From positions 1 to 64,000 of the forward strand of contig NZ_JALCYY010000018.1 of NCBI RefSeq assembly GCF_022690685.1: a stretch of DNA of 64,000 nucleotides, written 5' to 3'. The notes under the pieces were generated by a model. That model searched no databases. It was given only the letters and a program-made list of their open reading frames with translations, and had not been told where the DNA came from. The DNA comes from Anaeromyxobacter terrae. GTDB taxonomy: Bacteria; Myxococcota; Myxococcia; Myxococcales; Anaeromyxobacteraceae. Each line of letters begins with the position of its first letter. Position 1 is the first letter of the stretch. This document shows, one piece after another, positions 19,109 through 28,988 of this stretch. A program made the translations under genes and the position numbers.

Positions 19109-21763
19109 CTACCGGCCGTCGAGCTTCGCACGCCAGGACGCGAGGAGGTTCAGCGCGTCGAGCGGGCGGAGGGTGTCGGGCTCGGTGGCGCGGAGCGCGG
19201 CGGCGATCTCGAGGAGCGCGGGGTCCACCGGCGCGGGGGGCGGCGCGAACAGCCCGAGCTGGCTCTGCGGCTCCGGGCGCCGGGGCTTCCGGCCGCGGGC
19301 GAGCGCCGCGTGGCCGCCCTCGTCGACCTCGAGGGCCTCGAGGTTCTTCAGGATCTCTCTCGCGCGCGCGAGCACCCCGGCCGGCAGCCCGGCGAGCTTC
19401 GCGACCTCGATGCCGTAGCTCCGCGACGCGCCGCCGTGGACGAGCTTGCGCAGGAACACCACCTGATCACCCACCTCGCGCACGGCGACGGTGAGGTTCC
19501 GGACGGCGGGGCGCTCGCGGGCGAGGTCCTGAAGCTCGTGGTAATGCGTCGCGAAGAGCGTGCGGCAGCCGACCTCGTCGTGCAGGTGCTCCGCGACCGC
19601 CCACGCGATGGAGACGCCGTCGAAGGTGGAGGTGCCGCGCCCGATCTCGTCGAGCACCACGAGCGAGCGGCGCGTCGCGTTGTGCAGGATGGCGGCGGTC
19701 TCGGTCATCTCGACCATGAAGGTCGAGCGGCCGCGGGCGAGATCGTCGGACGCGCCCACGCGGGTGAAGATCCGATCGACGACCCCGACGCGCGCCCGGC
19801 GGGCCGGCACGAACGCGCCCATCTGCGCGAGGAGCGTGACGAGCGCCGCCTGCCGCATGACCGTGCTCTTGCCGGCCATGTTCGGACCGGTGATCACGTG
19901 CAGCGCGCCGAGCTTCTCGCAGTCGGGCGCGCCGCGCGAGGCGACGAGCACGTCGTTCGGGACGAACGCGGCCGGCCCCTCGGGGAGCACCGCCTCGACC
20001 ACCGGGTGGCGACCGTCGACGATCTCGAGCACCTCGGAGCCGTCCACCTCCGGCCGCGCGTAGCCGCGCTCCGCCGCGACGCGCGCGAGGCCGAGCAGCG
20101 CGTCCGCGGTCGCGGCCGCCTCGGCGGCGGTGCGGACGCGGGGCGCCGCCTCGATCACCTGCTGGCGCAGCTCCTCGAACAGGCGCGCCTCGATCCCGAA
20201 GCGCCGCTCCTCGGCGGTGAGCACCGTCTCCTCGAAGCGCTTCAGCTCCGGGGTGACGAACCGCTCGCCGCCGACGGTGGTCTGGCGCCGCTCGTAGTCG
20301 GCGGGCACCGCGTGGAGGTTCGCCTTCGTGACCTCGATGTAGTAGCCGAAGACCTTGTTGAAGCGGACCTTGAGCGAGCCGATCCCGGTCCGCTCCTTCT
20401 CGCGCGCCTCGAGGCGGGCGATGAACCCCTTGCCGTCCTCGGCGACGGCGACGATCTCGTCGAGCTCGGGCGAGAAGCCGCGCCGGATGAGCCCGCCCTC
20501 CTTGAGCGTCGCCGGCGGCTCCTCGGCGACCGCGCGATCGAGGTGGGCGCCGAGCTCCTCGAGGCCGCGCAGCCGCTCGCCCGAGCCGCGCAGCAGCGCC
20601 GCGGTCCGCGCGCCGAGGAGGTCCGCGAGCGCGGGGAGCGCGAGCAGCGCGCCGGCGAGGGCGCGCAGGTCGCGGGCGTTCCCCTGCCCCAGCACGAGGC
20701 GCGACAGGAGCCGCTCCGCGTCGGCGACGGGGCGGAGCGCCGCCGCGAGGTCCTCGCGCGCGACCGAGGAGCCCACGAGCTCCTCGACGGCGTCGAGGCG
20801 CGCGTGGATGCCGGCGAGATCGGTGAGGGGGTAGCGGAGCCACTCCGCGAGCCGCCGGCCGCCGGGCGCGGTCACGCTCCGGTCGAGGAGCGCGAGCAAG
20901 GAGCCCTTCTTGCGGGCGCCCACGAGCGTGCGCTCGAGCTCGAGGTTCGTGCGCGTCGCCTCGTCGAGGAGGAGGACGTCGTCGGTGCGCAGGCGCGAGA
21001 TCCGATCGACGTGGCGTGGCGACGCGCGCTGGGTGTCCGAGAGGTAGGCGAGCGCGGCCGCCGCCGCGGAGAGGCCGAGCGGCTCGCCCGCGACGCCGAA
21101 GCCGTCGAGGCTCGCGACGCCCAGGTGGCGCCGGAGCTTCTCCTCCGCCCGCTCGTAGTCCGCAGCCGGCCGGCGCGCGGCGGGGACCCCGACCGCCCGC
21201 AGGACGCGCTCGACGCGGGCGTCGTCCGCGCCGAGCGGCAGCACGAGCTCGCGCACGCCGGCGCGCCGGAGCTCGTCGACGAGCCGCGCGTCGTCCCGCA
21301 CCTCGCCACACTGGAGGTGCCCGGTCGACGCGTCGAGGAGCGCGAGCCCGGCGCGGTTCTCGCCGAGCGCGACCACGCCCAGGTAGCTCGCCTCGCGCGG
21401 ATCGAGCACCTGGTCGTCGAAGACCATGCCCGGGGTCACGACGCGCGTGACCTCGCGCTTCACGAGCGCCGACTTCCCCGGCTCCTCGACCTGGTCGCAG
21501 ATGGCGACCTTGAAGCCCTTCTCGAGCAGCTTCGCGACGTAGCCGCGCGCGGCGTGGTGCGGCACGCCGCACATCGGCACCTTGTCGTCGCCCTTCGAGC
21601 GCGCGGTCAGGGTGATCTGCAGCGCCTCGGAGGCGGTGAGCGCGTCCTCGAAGAAGAGCTCGTAGAAATCGCCGAGCCGGAAGAAGAGGAGCGCGTCCGG
21701 GTACCTCGCCTTCGTCTCGAGGTACTGCCGCATCATCGGAGTGGCCTGGGCGATCTCCGGCAT
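19109..21763 (-). CDS. mutS: DNA mismatch repair protein MutS
   Basis: This protein recognises mismatches and recruits MutL. The ATG at 21763 gives 884 residues beginning MPEIAQATPMMRQYL; the in-frame upstream extension (to 21889) is Arg/Pro-rich and unconserved. The mismatch-probing Phe-x-Glu is in LGDFYELF (about 32-39). The connector and lever domains follow, then the ATPase with Walker A GPNMAGKSTVM (about 625), VLDEIGRGTSTFDG and FATHYHEL. The C-terminal dimerisation helix region is present. The partner mutL is 19 kb away. Confidence 0.96.
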   Translation of the reverse strand: MPEIAQATPMMRQYLETKARYPDALLFFRLGDFYELFFEDALTASEALQITLTARSKGDDKVPMCGVPHHAARGYVAKLLEKGFKVAICDQVEEPGKSALVKREVTRVVTPGMVFDDQVLDPREASYLGVVALGENRAGLALLDASTGHLQCGEVRDDARLVDELRRAGVRELVLPLGADDARVERVLRAVGVPAARRPAADYERAEEKLRRHLGVASLDGFGVAGEPLGLSAAAAALAYLSDTQRASPRHVDRISRLRTDDVLLLDEATRTNLELERTLVGARKKGSLLALLDRSVTAPGGRRLAEWLRYPLTDLAGIHARLDAVEELVGSSVAREDLAAALRPVADAERLLSRLVLGQGNARDLRALAGALLALPALADLLGARTAALLRGSGERLRGLEELGAHLDRAVAEEPPATLKEGGLIRRGFSPELDEIVAVAEDGKGFIARLEAREKERTGIGSLKVRFNKVFGYYIEVTKANLHAVPADYERRQTTVGGERFVTPELKRFEETVLTAEERRFGIEARLFEELRQQVIEAAPRVRTAAEAAATADALLGLARVAAERGYARPEVDGSEVLEIVDGRHPVVEAVLPEGPAAFVPNDVLVASRGAPDCEKLGALHVITGPNMAGKSTVMRQAALVTLLAQMGAFVPARRARVGVVDRIFTRVGASDDLARGRSTFMVEMTETAAILHNATRRSLVVLDEIGRGTSTFDGVSIAWAVAEHLHDEVGCRTLFATHYHELQDLARERPAVRNLTVAVREVGDQVVFLRKLVHGGASRSYGIEVAKLAGLPAGVLARAREILKNLEALEVDEGGHAALARGRKPRRPEPQSQLGLFAPPPAPVDPALLEIAAALRATEPDTLRPLDALNLLASWRAKLDGR

Positions 21764-21887
21764 CGGGCCGTGGGTTCTACCACGGGGCACCCACCCGCGC
21801 GCCGCCGGAGGCGCGGCGCGGGTGCGCGGACGGACCCGCACGCCGCGTGGCGAGGCCGGGATCGCGGTGCTAGAGTCCGCCCGTCTC

Positions 21888-23567
21888 ATGCTCGAGCGAA
21901 CCCTCCAGGACCTGAACCGGCTCCGCCAGATCGCCTACGCGGTCGCGCGGCACGGCTTCGGCTCCTACCTCGAGAAGACGCGGCTCCGCGACGTGCTCGG
22001 GCGCGACGCCCCGCCGGCGGAGGGCGCGCCGCTGCCGCCGCCCGATCGCAAGACCGCCGCGCGGTTCCGCCAGCTCCTCGCCGAGCTCGGGCCCACGTTC
22101 ACGAAGCTCGGGCAGCTCCTCTCGACCCGGCCGGACGTGCTCCCGTCGCACTGGATCGACGAGCTCGAGTCGCTGCAGGACGACTGCCCGCCGCTGCCGA
22201 TCGCCGAGGTGCTCCACCAGATCGAGCGCGGCCTGGGCCGCCGCGTCGAGGAGCTGTTCGCCTCGCTCGACGAGGTCCCGCTCGCGAGCGCGTCGATCGC
22301 CCAGGTGCACCGGGCGGTGACGCACGCGGGCGAGACGGTCGTCGTGAAGGTGCAGCGCCCCAGGATCCGCGAGCAGATCGAGTCCGATCTCGCCCTCCTC
22401 CACTACCTCGCGCGGCTGCTCGAGGCGGTCGTCGAGGAGACCGGCATCTACACGCCGACCGGGATCATCGAGGAGTTCGACCGCACCGTCCACGAGGAGC
22501 TCGACTTCGGGAACGAGGCCCGGAACGCGCGCGAGATGCGGGACGCCGCCGAGGGGCGCGAGGTCGTCGTCATCCCCCGCGTCCACGCGGAGCTCTCCTC
22601 CTCGACGATCCTCACGCTCGACTACGTCGAGGGGAAGAAGATCTCCGACGTCCGCACCGAGGACGGCCACGACCTCGAGCAGGTCGCGAAGAACGTCATC
22701 GAGACGGCGTTCCGGCAGCTCTTCGAGGACGGGCTCTTCCACGGCGACCCGCACCCGGGGAACATCCTCGTCCTCCCGGACGACCGGATCGCCCTGCTCG
22801 ACTTCGGCCTGGTCGGCCGGCTCACGCGGCAGCAGCAGGAGTCGCTCGTCACGCTCATCGTGGCGGTCGCGCTGCGCGACCCGGACACCGTCGCGCGGCT
22901 CCTCAACCGGATCGGGGTCCCGGAGGCGCACACCCCCATCGCCGACTTCCGCGAGGACATCCGCGGGATCCTCGACCGCTACCTGGGCCTCAAGCTCGAC
23001 GAGATCCGGACCGCGACCCTGCTGCGGGATCTGCTCGATCTCGCGATCCGCCACCGGATCCGGATCCCGAAGGAGTACGCGGTCCTCGCGAAGGCCGCGA
23101 TCACGATCGAGGGGATCATCCGCCGGCTCCACCCGAAGCTGGACGTGCTCGAGGTGGGGCTGCCGTACGCGAAGGAGCTGCTCCTCGCGCGCTTCAACCC
23201 CTCCGACGCGTCCGGCGTCCTCATGAAGTCGCTCCTCAAGCTGCAGGGGCTCGCCGAGGACGTGCCGAGCCAGCTCAGCCAGATCCTGGTCGATCTCGAG
23301 GGCGGTAAGTTCCGGGTGAACGTCGCGGGCGACGCGATGGACCGGATCGGCGCGCAGGTCCGCGCGCTCGGGGTCATGGTCTTCCTCGGGCTCCTCGCGG
23401 CGGGGCTCACCGTGGGCGGCCTCGTGGTGCTCGCGAGCCCGACCGCCCACCTCCTCGGCTGGCTCGCGCTCGCGGGCTCCGTGCTCCTCTCCCTCTCCGC
23501 GGCCGGGTACCACGTCGCGACCGTGCGGATGAAGAAGATCTCCGTCCGGCAGCTCCTCCGCCGCTGA
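21888..23567 (+). CDS. UbiB/ABC1 (AarF) family protein kinase-like protein
   Basis: A 559-residue member of the UbiB/COQ8 atypical kinase group, whose bacterial members support ubiquinone or other isoprenoid-lipid synthesis. Diagnostic motifs are the KxGQ-type [16 protein letters not shown] (about 70-86), the Ala-rich loop ASASIAQVH, the nucleotide Lys in [15 protein letters not shown] as catalytic loop and LLDFGLVG for metal binding. Two hydrophobic helices at about 495-545 anchor the C-terminus. The start at ATG 21888 lies 124 bases from the divergent mutS. Confidence 0.9.
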   Translation: MLERTLQDLNRLRQIAYAVARHGFGSYLEKTRLRDVLGRDAPPAEGAPLPPPDRKTAARFRQLLAELGPTFTKLGQLLSTRPDVLPSHWIDELESLQDDCPPLPIAEVLHQIERGLGRRVEELFASLDEVPLASASIAQVHRAVTHAGETVVVKVQRPRIREQIESDLALLHYLARLLEAVVEETGIYTPTGIIEEFDRTVHEELDFGNEARNAREMRDAAEGREVVVIPRVHAELSSSTILTLDYVEGKKISDVRTEDGHDLEQVAKNVIETAFRQLFEDGLFHGDPHPGNILVLPDDRIALLDFGLVGRLTRQQQESLVTLIVAVALRDPDTVARLLNRIGVPEAHTPIADFREDIRGILDRYLGLKLDEIRTATLLRDLLDLAIRHRIRIPKEYAVLAKAAITIEGIIRRLHPKLDVLEVGLPYAKELLLARFNPSDASGVLMKSLLKLQGLAEDVPSQLSQILVDLEGGKFRVNVAGDAMDRIGAQVRALGVMVFLGLLAAGLTVGGLVVLASPTAHLLGWLALAGSVLLSLSAAGYHVATVRMKKISVRQLLRR

Positions 23568-23643
23568 CCGAACGCCCGGTGCTGGGGCTCGCCGCGCGTC
23601 GATCGTCGAACGCGGGCAGCGCGTCCGCTCGCGCAGTCCCCGT

Positions 23644-24549
23644 TCAATCGCCCGCGTCGGCGCAGACGAGCGCCGCGAGGGAGCCGAGCCAGGCGAGGTC
23701 CACGGCGGCCGCGACGCCGGCCGCCGCGACGGCGAGCATGAGGTTCGGCCCGGCGAGCACGAGCGCCGGCGCGTCCCTCACGAAGCCCGTCGCGGCGCCC
23801 CCGAAGGCCTCCACCGTCGCCGGCGCGAGCGACGCGATGAACCCGAAGACCATCGCCGCGAGGACGAACGTCCCGGGGCGCGCGAGGAACCGCCGCGCCG
23901 CGGAGGCGAACGCGGAGCCCGGGCCCTCCGCCCGCAGCGCCGCGCGCGCGACCGCAGCGTCCGCGACGACCGAGAGCGCGAGCGGGACGGCGATCGCGAG
24001 GGTCAGCGCGGCGGCGACCGCGAAGGCGAGCGCCGCGGAGCCGTGCCCGCCCGCCGCCTGGAGGGTGATGCGCAGCGCCGCGATCGCGAGCGTCACGGCG
24101 AACAGCCCCGCGGCGAGGTCGAGCACGAGGCCGAGGAGCGCCGTGGCGAGCACCCGCGGGGTCCCGTAGGCGACCCCCGCCGCGAAGCGCGGCGCGCGCG
24201 GCTCCCTTGCCGCCGCGCCCGCGAGCGTCGGCAGCGCGCCCGCGAGCCAGACGACCCGCAGCGCCGCGCCGCAGAGCGCCCCCGCGAGCCACAGGCCGAC
24301 GACGAGCGCCAGGAACCGGGGCGAGGTGGCGGTCGCGACCGCGCCGGCGATCGCCGCGCCGGGATCGAGCGGCCGGTGCGAGAGGGCGAGCAGCGCGCCG
24401 CGGACGACCAGCGTCCAGGCGACGACGAGGGCGGGCCAGGTGAGCGCGCGCCGGGCGATCGCGACGACGAGCCCTGGGGCGAGGAGCCAGGCCTCGCGGC
24501 GCAGCGCGGAGAGGCCGAGGCCGAGGGCGGCGCCGAAGGTCGGGGGCAC
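23644..24549 (-). CDS. Polytopic membrane protein of unknown function
   Basis: A GTG at 24549 ([10 protein letters not shown]) gives 301 residues, almost all Ala/Leu/Val-rich, with about six hydrophobic stretches and short charged loops. No catalytic or transport motif is evident. The frame stays open towards 25386 but that part is only the antisense of lexA. It resembles small membrane proteins of the DUF4013 or glycerophosphodiester-type integral membrane groups, but I cannot assign it. It is divergent from lexA across 108 bases and could share its control region. Confidence 0.65.
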   Translation of the reverse strand: MPPTFGAALGLGLSALRREAWLLAPGLVVAIARRALTWPALVVAWTLVVRGALLALSHRPLDPGAAIAGAVATATSPRFLALVVGLWLAGALCGAALRVVWLAGALPTLAGAAAREPRAPRFAAGVAYGTPRVLATALLGLVLDLAAGLFAVTLAIAALRITLQAAGGHGSAALAFAVAAALTLAIAVPLALSVVADAAVARAALRAEGPGSAFASAARRFLARPGTFVLAAMVFGFIASLAPATVEAFGGAATGFVRDAPALVLAGPNLMLAVAAAGVAAAVDLAWLGSLAALVCADAGD

Positions 24550-24607
24550 GGGCGGACGGTAGCCGTCGCGCGCGCCGCGGGCAACCGCGTGGCCGCGTTC
24601 TTGCCTT

Positions 24608-24639
24608 CTGAACGTGGGGCCAGTATACCGGTGTTCAGT
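24608..24639 (+). promoter_or_regulatory. Candidate LexA operator upstream of lexA
   Basis: CTGAAC at 24608-24613 and GTTCAG at 24633-24638 form an inverted pair 19 bases apart. The 17-mer at 24623-24639 matches 13 of 17 positions of the box described for Myxococcus lexA (CTRHAMRYBYGTTCAGS). It lies 19 bases before the lexA ATG, as expected for autorepression. Confidence 0.5.
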
Positions 24640-24657
24640 CCAGCTCCAGGAGGACCG

Positions 24658-25359
24658 ATGGACGCGCTCACGGACCGGCAGCTCGAAGTGCTCCGCTTCA
24701 TCGCCCGGCAGATCGAGGACTGCGGCTACCCCCCGACCATCCGCGAGATCGGCGAGGCCCTCGACATCCGCTCGACGAACGGCGTCAACGACCACCTGAA
24801 GGCGCTCGAGCGCAAGGGCTACCTCACCCGCGACCCGGTGAAGTCCCGCGCCCTCATCCCGACGCCGCAGGGGCGCGAGACGCTCGGCGGCAACGGCGGC
24901 GCGCGCACGTCGAACGTGGTCCCCTTCACCCGCACCCCCGCCCCTGCCCTGAAGCCGATGGGCCGGCTCGTCGAGATCCCGATCATCGGCCGCGTCGCCG
25001 CCGGTCAGCCGATCCTGGCGCAGGAGCGCGTCGAGGACACGGTGCAGGTGGACTCGTTCCTGCTCGGCACGAACAAGAAGGTCTACGGCCTGCGCGTGCA
25101 GGGCGACTCGATGATCGGCGACGGGATCCTCCCCGGCGACTACATCTTCGTGAAGAAGCAGCTCCACGCCGAGGATGGGGAGATCGTGGTCGCCATGATC
25201 GACGAGGAGGCGACCGTGAAGCGCGTCTACTTCGAGGGCGACCGCGTGAGGTTCCAGCCTTCGAACCCGCGGATGGCGCCCATCTACGTGCGCGCCTCCG
25301 ACTTCCGCACGACGATGATCCTGGGCGTCGTGGTGGGCGTCTACCGCAAGCTCGGCTGA
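24658..25359 (+). CDS. lexA: SOS-response repressor LexA
   Basis: Self-cleaving repressor of DNA-damage genes. AGGAGG lies 4 bases before the ATG. The winged-helix DNA-binding domain spans about 1-65 ([11 protein letters not shown] as the first part of the HTH). The cleavage site is Ala115-Gly116 in RVAAGQP; the catalytic Ser151 is in QGDSMIG and Lys188 in ATVKRV. At 233 residues it is longer than E. coli LexA (202), owing to a Thr/Pro linker of about 30 residues between domains. A candidate operator lies just upstream, so autoregulation is likely. Confidence 0.96.
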   Translation: MDALTDRQLEVLRFIARQIEDCGYPPTIREIGEALDIRSTNGVNDHLKALERKGYLTRDPVKSRALIPTPQGRETLGGNGGARTSNVVPFTRTPAPALKPMGRLVEIPIIGRVAAGQPILAQERVEDTVQVDSFLLGTNKKVYGLRVQGDSMIGDGILPGDYIFVKKQLHAEDGEIVVAMIDEEATVKRVYFEGDRVRFQPSNPRMAPIYVRASDFRTTMILGVVVGVYRKLG

Positions 25360-25543
25360 GCGCAGGCCGGGCGCCCGCCTGACCACGCGTTCATCAGCGC
25401 GTCACGCCGCGTAGGCAACCTGTTTGCGGCCCACGTGGTGCTCCGCGGGTCGGCTTACCTCCCCCCACCTCTGCGCCTATCTTGCCGCTGAGTCCGGACC
25501 GGATTCCCGGCCGGAGATTCGATTCGTAGGGAGGGAGGCGAGG

Positions 25544-25783
25544 ATGGCGAAGGTGAACCCCCGGCTCGACGCGGCGCGGACGGCGTACCGGGAGGCCCTC
25601 GAGGCGGCCCGTGCGACCCCGTCCGCGGAGGCGTGGGCCCGGCTGCTCGCAGCGGGGAAGGAGCTCTCGGCGGCAGCGGAGCCGCCGCCGCGGAGCCGGC
25701 GGGGCCGGAAGCCCGCGGTCCCCGCGGTGGACGAGCCGCCCGGGCCGACCCCGGATCTGCAGAACCTGGAAGGCGCGGAGTAG
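25544..25783 (+). CDS. Small hypothetical protein
   Basis: The ATG at 25544 follows the purine-rich GGGAGGGAGGCGAGG and gives 79 residues. The N-terminal half is one or two amphipathic helices rich in Ala/Arg/Glu; the middle is basic (RSRRGRKP) and the end is acidic and Pro-rich. I do not recognise the family. The strong ribosome-binding site and strong third-position GC bias support a real gene. It is convergent with the gene at 25851 and shares a hairpin terminator with it. Confidence 0.65.
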   Translation: MAKVNPRLDAARTAYREALEAARATPSAEAWARLLAAGKELSAAAEPPPRSRRGRKPAVPAVDEPPGPTPDLQNLEGAE

Positions 25784-25796
25784 CGCCACGTGCCGT

Positions 25797-25849
25797 GAGG
25801 GGCGCCGGGTGCGGCGGGCCACGGCTCGCGGTGCCCGGCGCCTCTTCTC
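25797..25849. terminator. Hairpin between convergent genes
   Basis: GAGGGGCGCCGGG (25797-25809) pairs with CCCGGCGCCTCTTC (25834-25847) with one mismatch around a 24-base loop. It lies between two convergent stop codons, so it may serve both strands. A U-tract is weak or absent. Confidence 0.5.
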
Positions 25850-25850
25850 G

Positions 25851-27173
25851 TCAGGAGCGAGTCTTCGCCTGGCGCACGTAGCGATCGAGGTCCTCGCGGT
25901 CGATGAGCGAGAGCACCTCGATCGCGTTCTGCCTCTCCCCCCGCCGGTACAGGAGCCGCACGTCGGTCGCGACGCGCACCCGGTAGTAGCCCGGGAGCCC
26001 CTCGAGCGGGAGCGCCCGCAGGCTGGGGTGACGGTGATCCTGCGCGAGCAGGTTGGCCTGCTTGAAGGCGGCGCGCTGGATGCGCCGATCCCAGCCCTCG
26101 AGGGAGTCGTAGAACTCGCGGGTGTACACCGGCATGAGCCACGAGGCCGGCGCTTCCTCGAGCTCCTCGGCGCCCTCCGCCGCCGCGGAGACCTGGCCCG
26201 ACGGCGGCCGCTCCGCCTCCGCCCGCGCGCGCGCCTCTCGGAGCGCGGCCTCGAGCTCTCGCTCCCGCTCCTCCTGCCGCGCGAGCTTCGCCTCGAGCGC
26301 CGCGGCGCGCGCCTCGAGCTCCCGCGCCGCGGCGCGGGCCCTCTGCGCCTCCGCCGCCGCGTCGGTGGCGCGCACCGCGGCGAGCTCGGTGTCGGACCGC
26401 TCTCGCGCGCGCTGCGCGGCCTCCATCGCCTCCCGCGCGCGCGCCGCGTCGTCGACCGCCTGCGCCGCCCGGGCGCGGGCGTCCTTGAGCCACTCCTGGA
26501 GCTTGTCGCGCTGCTCCTCCGCCTTCTTCCGCCCCGACTCGACGCGCGCCCGCGCCTCGGTGAGCTCCTTCTCGAGCGTCGCGACCCGCGCGGCGAGGTC
26601 CGGGCCTTCCTCGCGCGGCGCGGCCTTCGCCGCCCCGCGCCCGGCCGCCTCGGGGAGGGGGCCGTAGTACTCCTTCACGAGCTCGTCGAGGAGCGGCGCC
26701 GCGCGCGCGCGGACGTCCGCGGCGGGATCGGCGAGGACGCGCCAGAGCGCGAGCGTGAGGCCGTGGTCCGAGGCGCCGGTGGTGAGGAGATCGTCGGCCG
26801 CGATCGCGTCGAGCGGCGTCCGGGCGAGCGGCGGCGCGCCGAACGCCTTGCGGAGCGCGTCGAGCACCCGGGCCCGTGCCTCCGGGCGAGCGCGGATCTC
26901 GTCGGCGAGCACGTCGCTCCGCTCCACGTCCGAGAGCGCCTCGGTGCGGAACCCGGGCACGGACAGTCCGAGCTCCTTCACGAGCGCGCGCGTCTCCTCC
27001 GGGAGGAGCGCGACGTAGAGGAACACGGAGAGCGCGTCGCGCGACAGCTCCTCGAGCGGCGCGTCGCCGCCCGGGTCCGGGAGCCCGGGCGCCTTCCGGC
27101 TGGGCGGCGCGCGCCTCCGCGCCGGCGCGGCGTCGCCCTTCTTGGCCTTGCCGCTCGCCTTCCGCGTCGTCAC
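25851..27173 (-). CDS. Coiled-coil protein with C-terminal RelE/ParE-like toxin-fold domain
   Basis: A 440-residue protein from a GTG start. Residues 1-30 are a basic tail, about 35-175 are helical and conserved-looking, about 185-325 are a long Ala/Arg/Glu coiled coil, and about 345-440 match the RelE/ParE/HigB fold. The last part runs FYDSLEGWDRRIQRAAF, then HPSLRALPLEGLPGYYRVRV, DVRLLYRR and LIDREDLDRYV, which are the strand and Arg pattern of RelE-family mRNA interferases and gyrase poisons. Free RelE toxins are about 90 residues and have an antitoxin gene next to them; here none is seen. It begins 6 bases after the preceding gene and closes a four-gene minus-strand set. Function is unknown. 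Confidence 0.75.
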   Translation of the reverse strand: MTTRKASGKAKKGDAAPARRRAPPSRKAPGLPDPGGDAPLEELSRDALSVFLYVALLPEETRALVKELGLSVPGFRTEALSDVERSDVLADEIRARPEARARVLDALRKAFGAPPLARTPLDAIAADDLLTTGASDHGLTLALWRVLADPAADVRARAAPLLDELVKEYYGPLPEAAGRGAAKAAPREEGPDLAARVATLEKELTEARARVESGRKKAEEQRDKLQEWLKDARARAAQAVDDAARAREAMEAAQRARERSDTELAAVRATDAAAEAQRARAAARELEARAAALEAKLARQEERERELEAALREARARAEAERPPSGQVSAAAEGAEELEEAPASWLMPVYTREFYDSLEGWDRRIQRAAFKQANLLAQDHRHPSLRALPLEGLPGYYRVRVATDVRLLYRRGERQNAIEVLSLIDREDLDRYVRQAKTRS

Positions 27174-27179
27174 GGGGCC

Positions 27180-28097
27180 CTACGGCGCGGGCGCCGCCGC
27201 CTCGCGCACCTCCGCCTGGAAGGTGGCGCCGGGCGGGAGCTTCCAGGAGTCCGGGACCGGGATCTGCGCCTGGAAGGTGGCGGGCCGGACGGCGCCGCTC
27301 GCGCCGCGGACGTCGGTCTGGATCTCGAGCTGGACGGTCGCGGCCTCGCGCGGGAGGAGCTCCACCCACCAGGTGCCGAAGAGCGCGCCGGGCGGGAAGT
27401 CGTCCTGGAACCGCTCGGGGTCGCTGAGCTTCTGGTACGGCTCCCCGCCCCCGCTCATCTCGCCGTAGGGCTTGCCGGCCGCGTCGAGGAAGTGGAAGGC
27501 GATGCGCCGGAACGCGACGGGCACGACGCTCCGCACGACGGTGCGCTCCCCGCCCCGCTCCCGCTCGAGGAACCGGGGGCTGCCCCAGAGCGCGAAGTCG
27601 ATGCGGAGCCCGGGTGAGCCGCCCTCCGGAGGCGTCCCCGGCTCGACGGCGAGGAGATCGAGGCGGAACCCCTCGGCGATCATCGACTGGACCGGCGCGT
27701 AGCGGCCCTCGCGCAGCAGCGCGAGCCGGCCGTCGGCGTACTTCTGGAAGTCCTCCAGCTGGGTCCGATCCTTCTCCTCGAGCTTCCCCTTGCGATCCGC
27801 GGCGGCCGCCTGGACGCCGGTCGAGCGCGCCGGCTCGCCCGGATGGCGGTTCCGGATCGCCTGCAGCTCGTCGAAGTACCAGCGCGACAGGGCCGCGACC
27901 TCGTCGCGCCACTCCGGCAGCCGGTCGGCGGGGATCGCGCGCGCCGCGCCCGCACGCTCCGAGAAGTCGCGCTTCAGCCGGGCGCGCTCGAGCCGGGCCT
28001 CGTAGGCGTCGGCCTTCTCGCGGGAGCCGGTGAGCAGGAAGGCGATCGCGAGCACGGCGAGCCCGATCGGCACCGCGACGAGGAAGAGCTTCTTCAT
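27180..28097 (-). CDS. Membrane-anchored protein of unknown family
   Basis: A 305-residue protein with one N-terminal transmembrane segment (LFLVAVPIGLAVLAIAFLL, residues 4-22) and no lipobox, so probably a signal anchor with the rest in the periplasm. A helical, charged region (about 25-140) contains WRDEVAALSRWYFDELQ. A beta-rich part follows, with RIDFALWGSPRF and FGTWWVELLPRE. No catalytic motif is recognised. It starts 5 bases after the metallophosphoesterase gene and ends 6 bases before the RelE-like fusion gene, so it belongs to that operon. Confidence 0.7.
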   Translation of the reverse strand: MKKLFLVAVPIGLAVLAIAFLLTGSREKADAYEARLERARLKRDFSERAGAARAIPADRLPEWRDEVAALSRWYFDELQAIRNRHPGEPARSTGVQAAAADRKGKLEEKDRTQLEDFQKYADGRLALLREGRYAPVQSMIAEGFRLDLLAVEPGTPPEGGSPGLRIDFALWGSPRFLERERGGERTVVRSVVPVAFRRIAFHFLDAAGKPYGEMSGGGEPYQKLSDPERFQDDFPPGALFGTWWVELLPREAATVQLEIQTDVRGASGAVRPATFQAQIPVPDSWKLPPGATFQAEVREAAAPAP

Positions 28098-28102
28098 GGG
28101 AT

Positions 28103-28942
28103 TCACTCCGAGCCGGAGACGAGCGCCTCGACGCTGCGCACCCCGGTACGATCGATCTCGTACACGTAGGCGCGCGCGCGCCGGACCGGCTCGTCCGCGA
28201 CGCGCGAGGCAGAGCCCGCGCAGAGGACCGGCGTCGCGCCGGCGGCGCCGGGCAGGTCGACCCGGAACGCGGTGTGACGGTGGCCGTGCAGCACGGCTGC
28301 CACCGGAAGGTCTGCGACGAGCCGGACGACCTGGTCGGCGTCCGCGAGCGGCATCCGGGCGACGTGGACGTCGGATGGGACGCGCTCGGGTGGGAGGACG
28401 ACGTGGTGGTGGAACGCGAGCACGACGGCGCGCCCGAGCTTCGCGTGCTCGCGGACGATCTCGCGCGCCGCGCGGAGCTGGTCGCCGCCGATGCGGCCGG
28501 GCGTCGTCCACGGGTCCTCGCCCCACCGCGCGCTGTCGAGCGCGACGAGCACCGCCTCGTCCCCGAGCGGCACGACGTGCGGGTAGCTCGGCACGGCCTT
28601 CTTCATGCCGAGGCCGTCCGGGCCGAGCGCCCGCAGGAACCGGGCGGTCTCGACGGAGTCCTCCGTCCAGAGATCGTGGTTGCCAGGGACGACCGTCAGC
28701 TTGCGCGCCTCCGCGAACGGGCGGAGCAGGTCGGCGGCCCGCTCGAACTCGCGGGGCTCGCCCGAGAACGTCAGGTCGCCGGTGACGACGAGGTGGTCGA
28801 CGCCGATCTCGCGGAGGGCGTCGAGCAGCCCCTTCGCGAGGCGAGCGGAGTGCTTCTCGCAGTCCCGGGCCGAGAAGCCGTTGCGGGGATAGCGGCTTCG
28901 GTCGGAGACGTGGAGATCGCTGATGTGGCCGAGTCGGACGAT
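28103..28942 (-). CDS. Calcineurin-like metallophosphoesterase with apparent ATC start
   Basis: The full motif set of a dinuclear metallophosphoesterase is present: ISDLH at the N-terminus, VVTGDLTFSGEP (about 46-57), VVPGNHDLW (about 81-89), AFHHH and LHGHRH. Substrate is unknown; relatives include the cAMP and UDP-diacylglucosamine hydrolases. Reading back from the motifs reaches an in-frame TGA with no ATG, GTG or TTG on the way. The best candidate is ATC at 28942 (giving MVRLGHISDLH), with GGGAGG 4 bases upstream. The first ATG is at 28606, after the GNHD motif, and would remove half the active site. It lies 46 bases past the upstream gene. Confidence 0.75.
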   Translation of the reverse strand: MVRLGHISDLHVSDRSRYPRNGFSARDCEKHSARLAKGLLDALREIGVDHLVVTGDLTFSGEPREFERAADLLRPFAEARKLTVVPGNHDLWTEDSVETARFLRALGPDGLGMKKAVPSYPHVVPLGDEAVLVALDSARWGEDPWTTPGRIGGDQLRAAREIVREHAKLGRAVVLAFHHHVVLPPERVPSDVHVARMPLADADQVVRLVADLPVAAVLHGHRHTAFRVDLPGAAGATPVLCAGSASRVADEPVRRARAYVYEIDRTGVRSVEALVSGSE

Positions 28943-28988
28943 GCGGCCTCCCGGGGCGGCGGCGATGCTATCTCAGCCCCGGCCCAGG

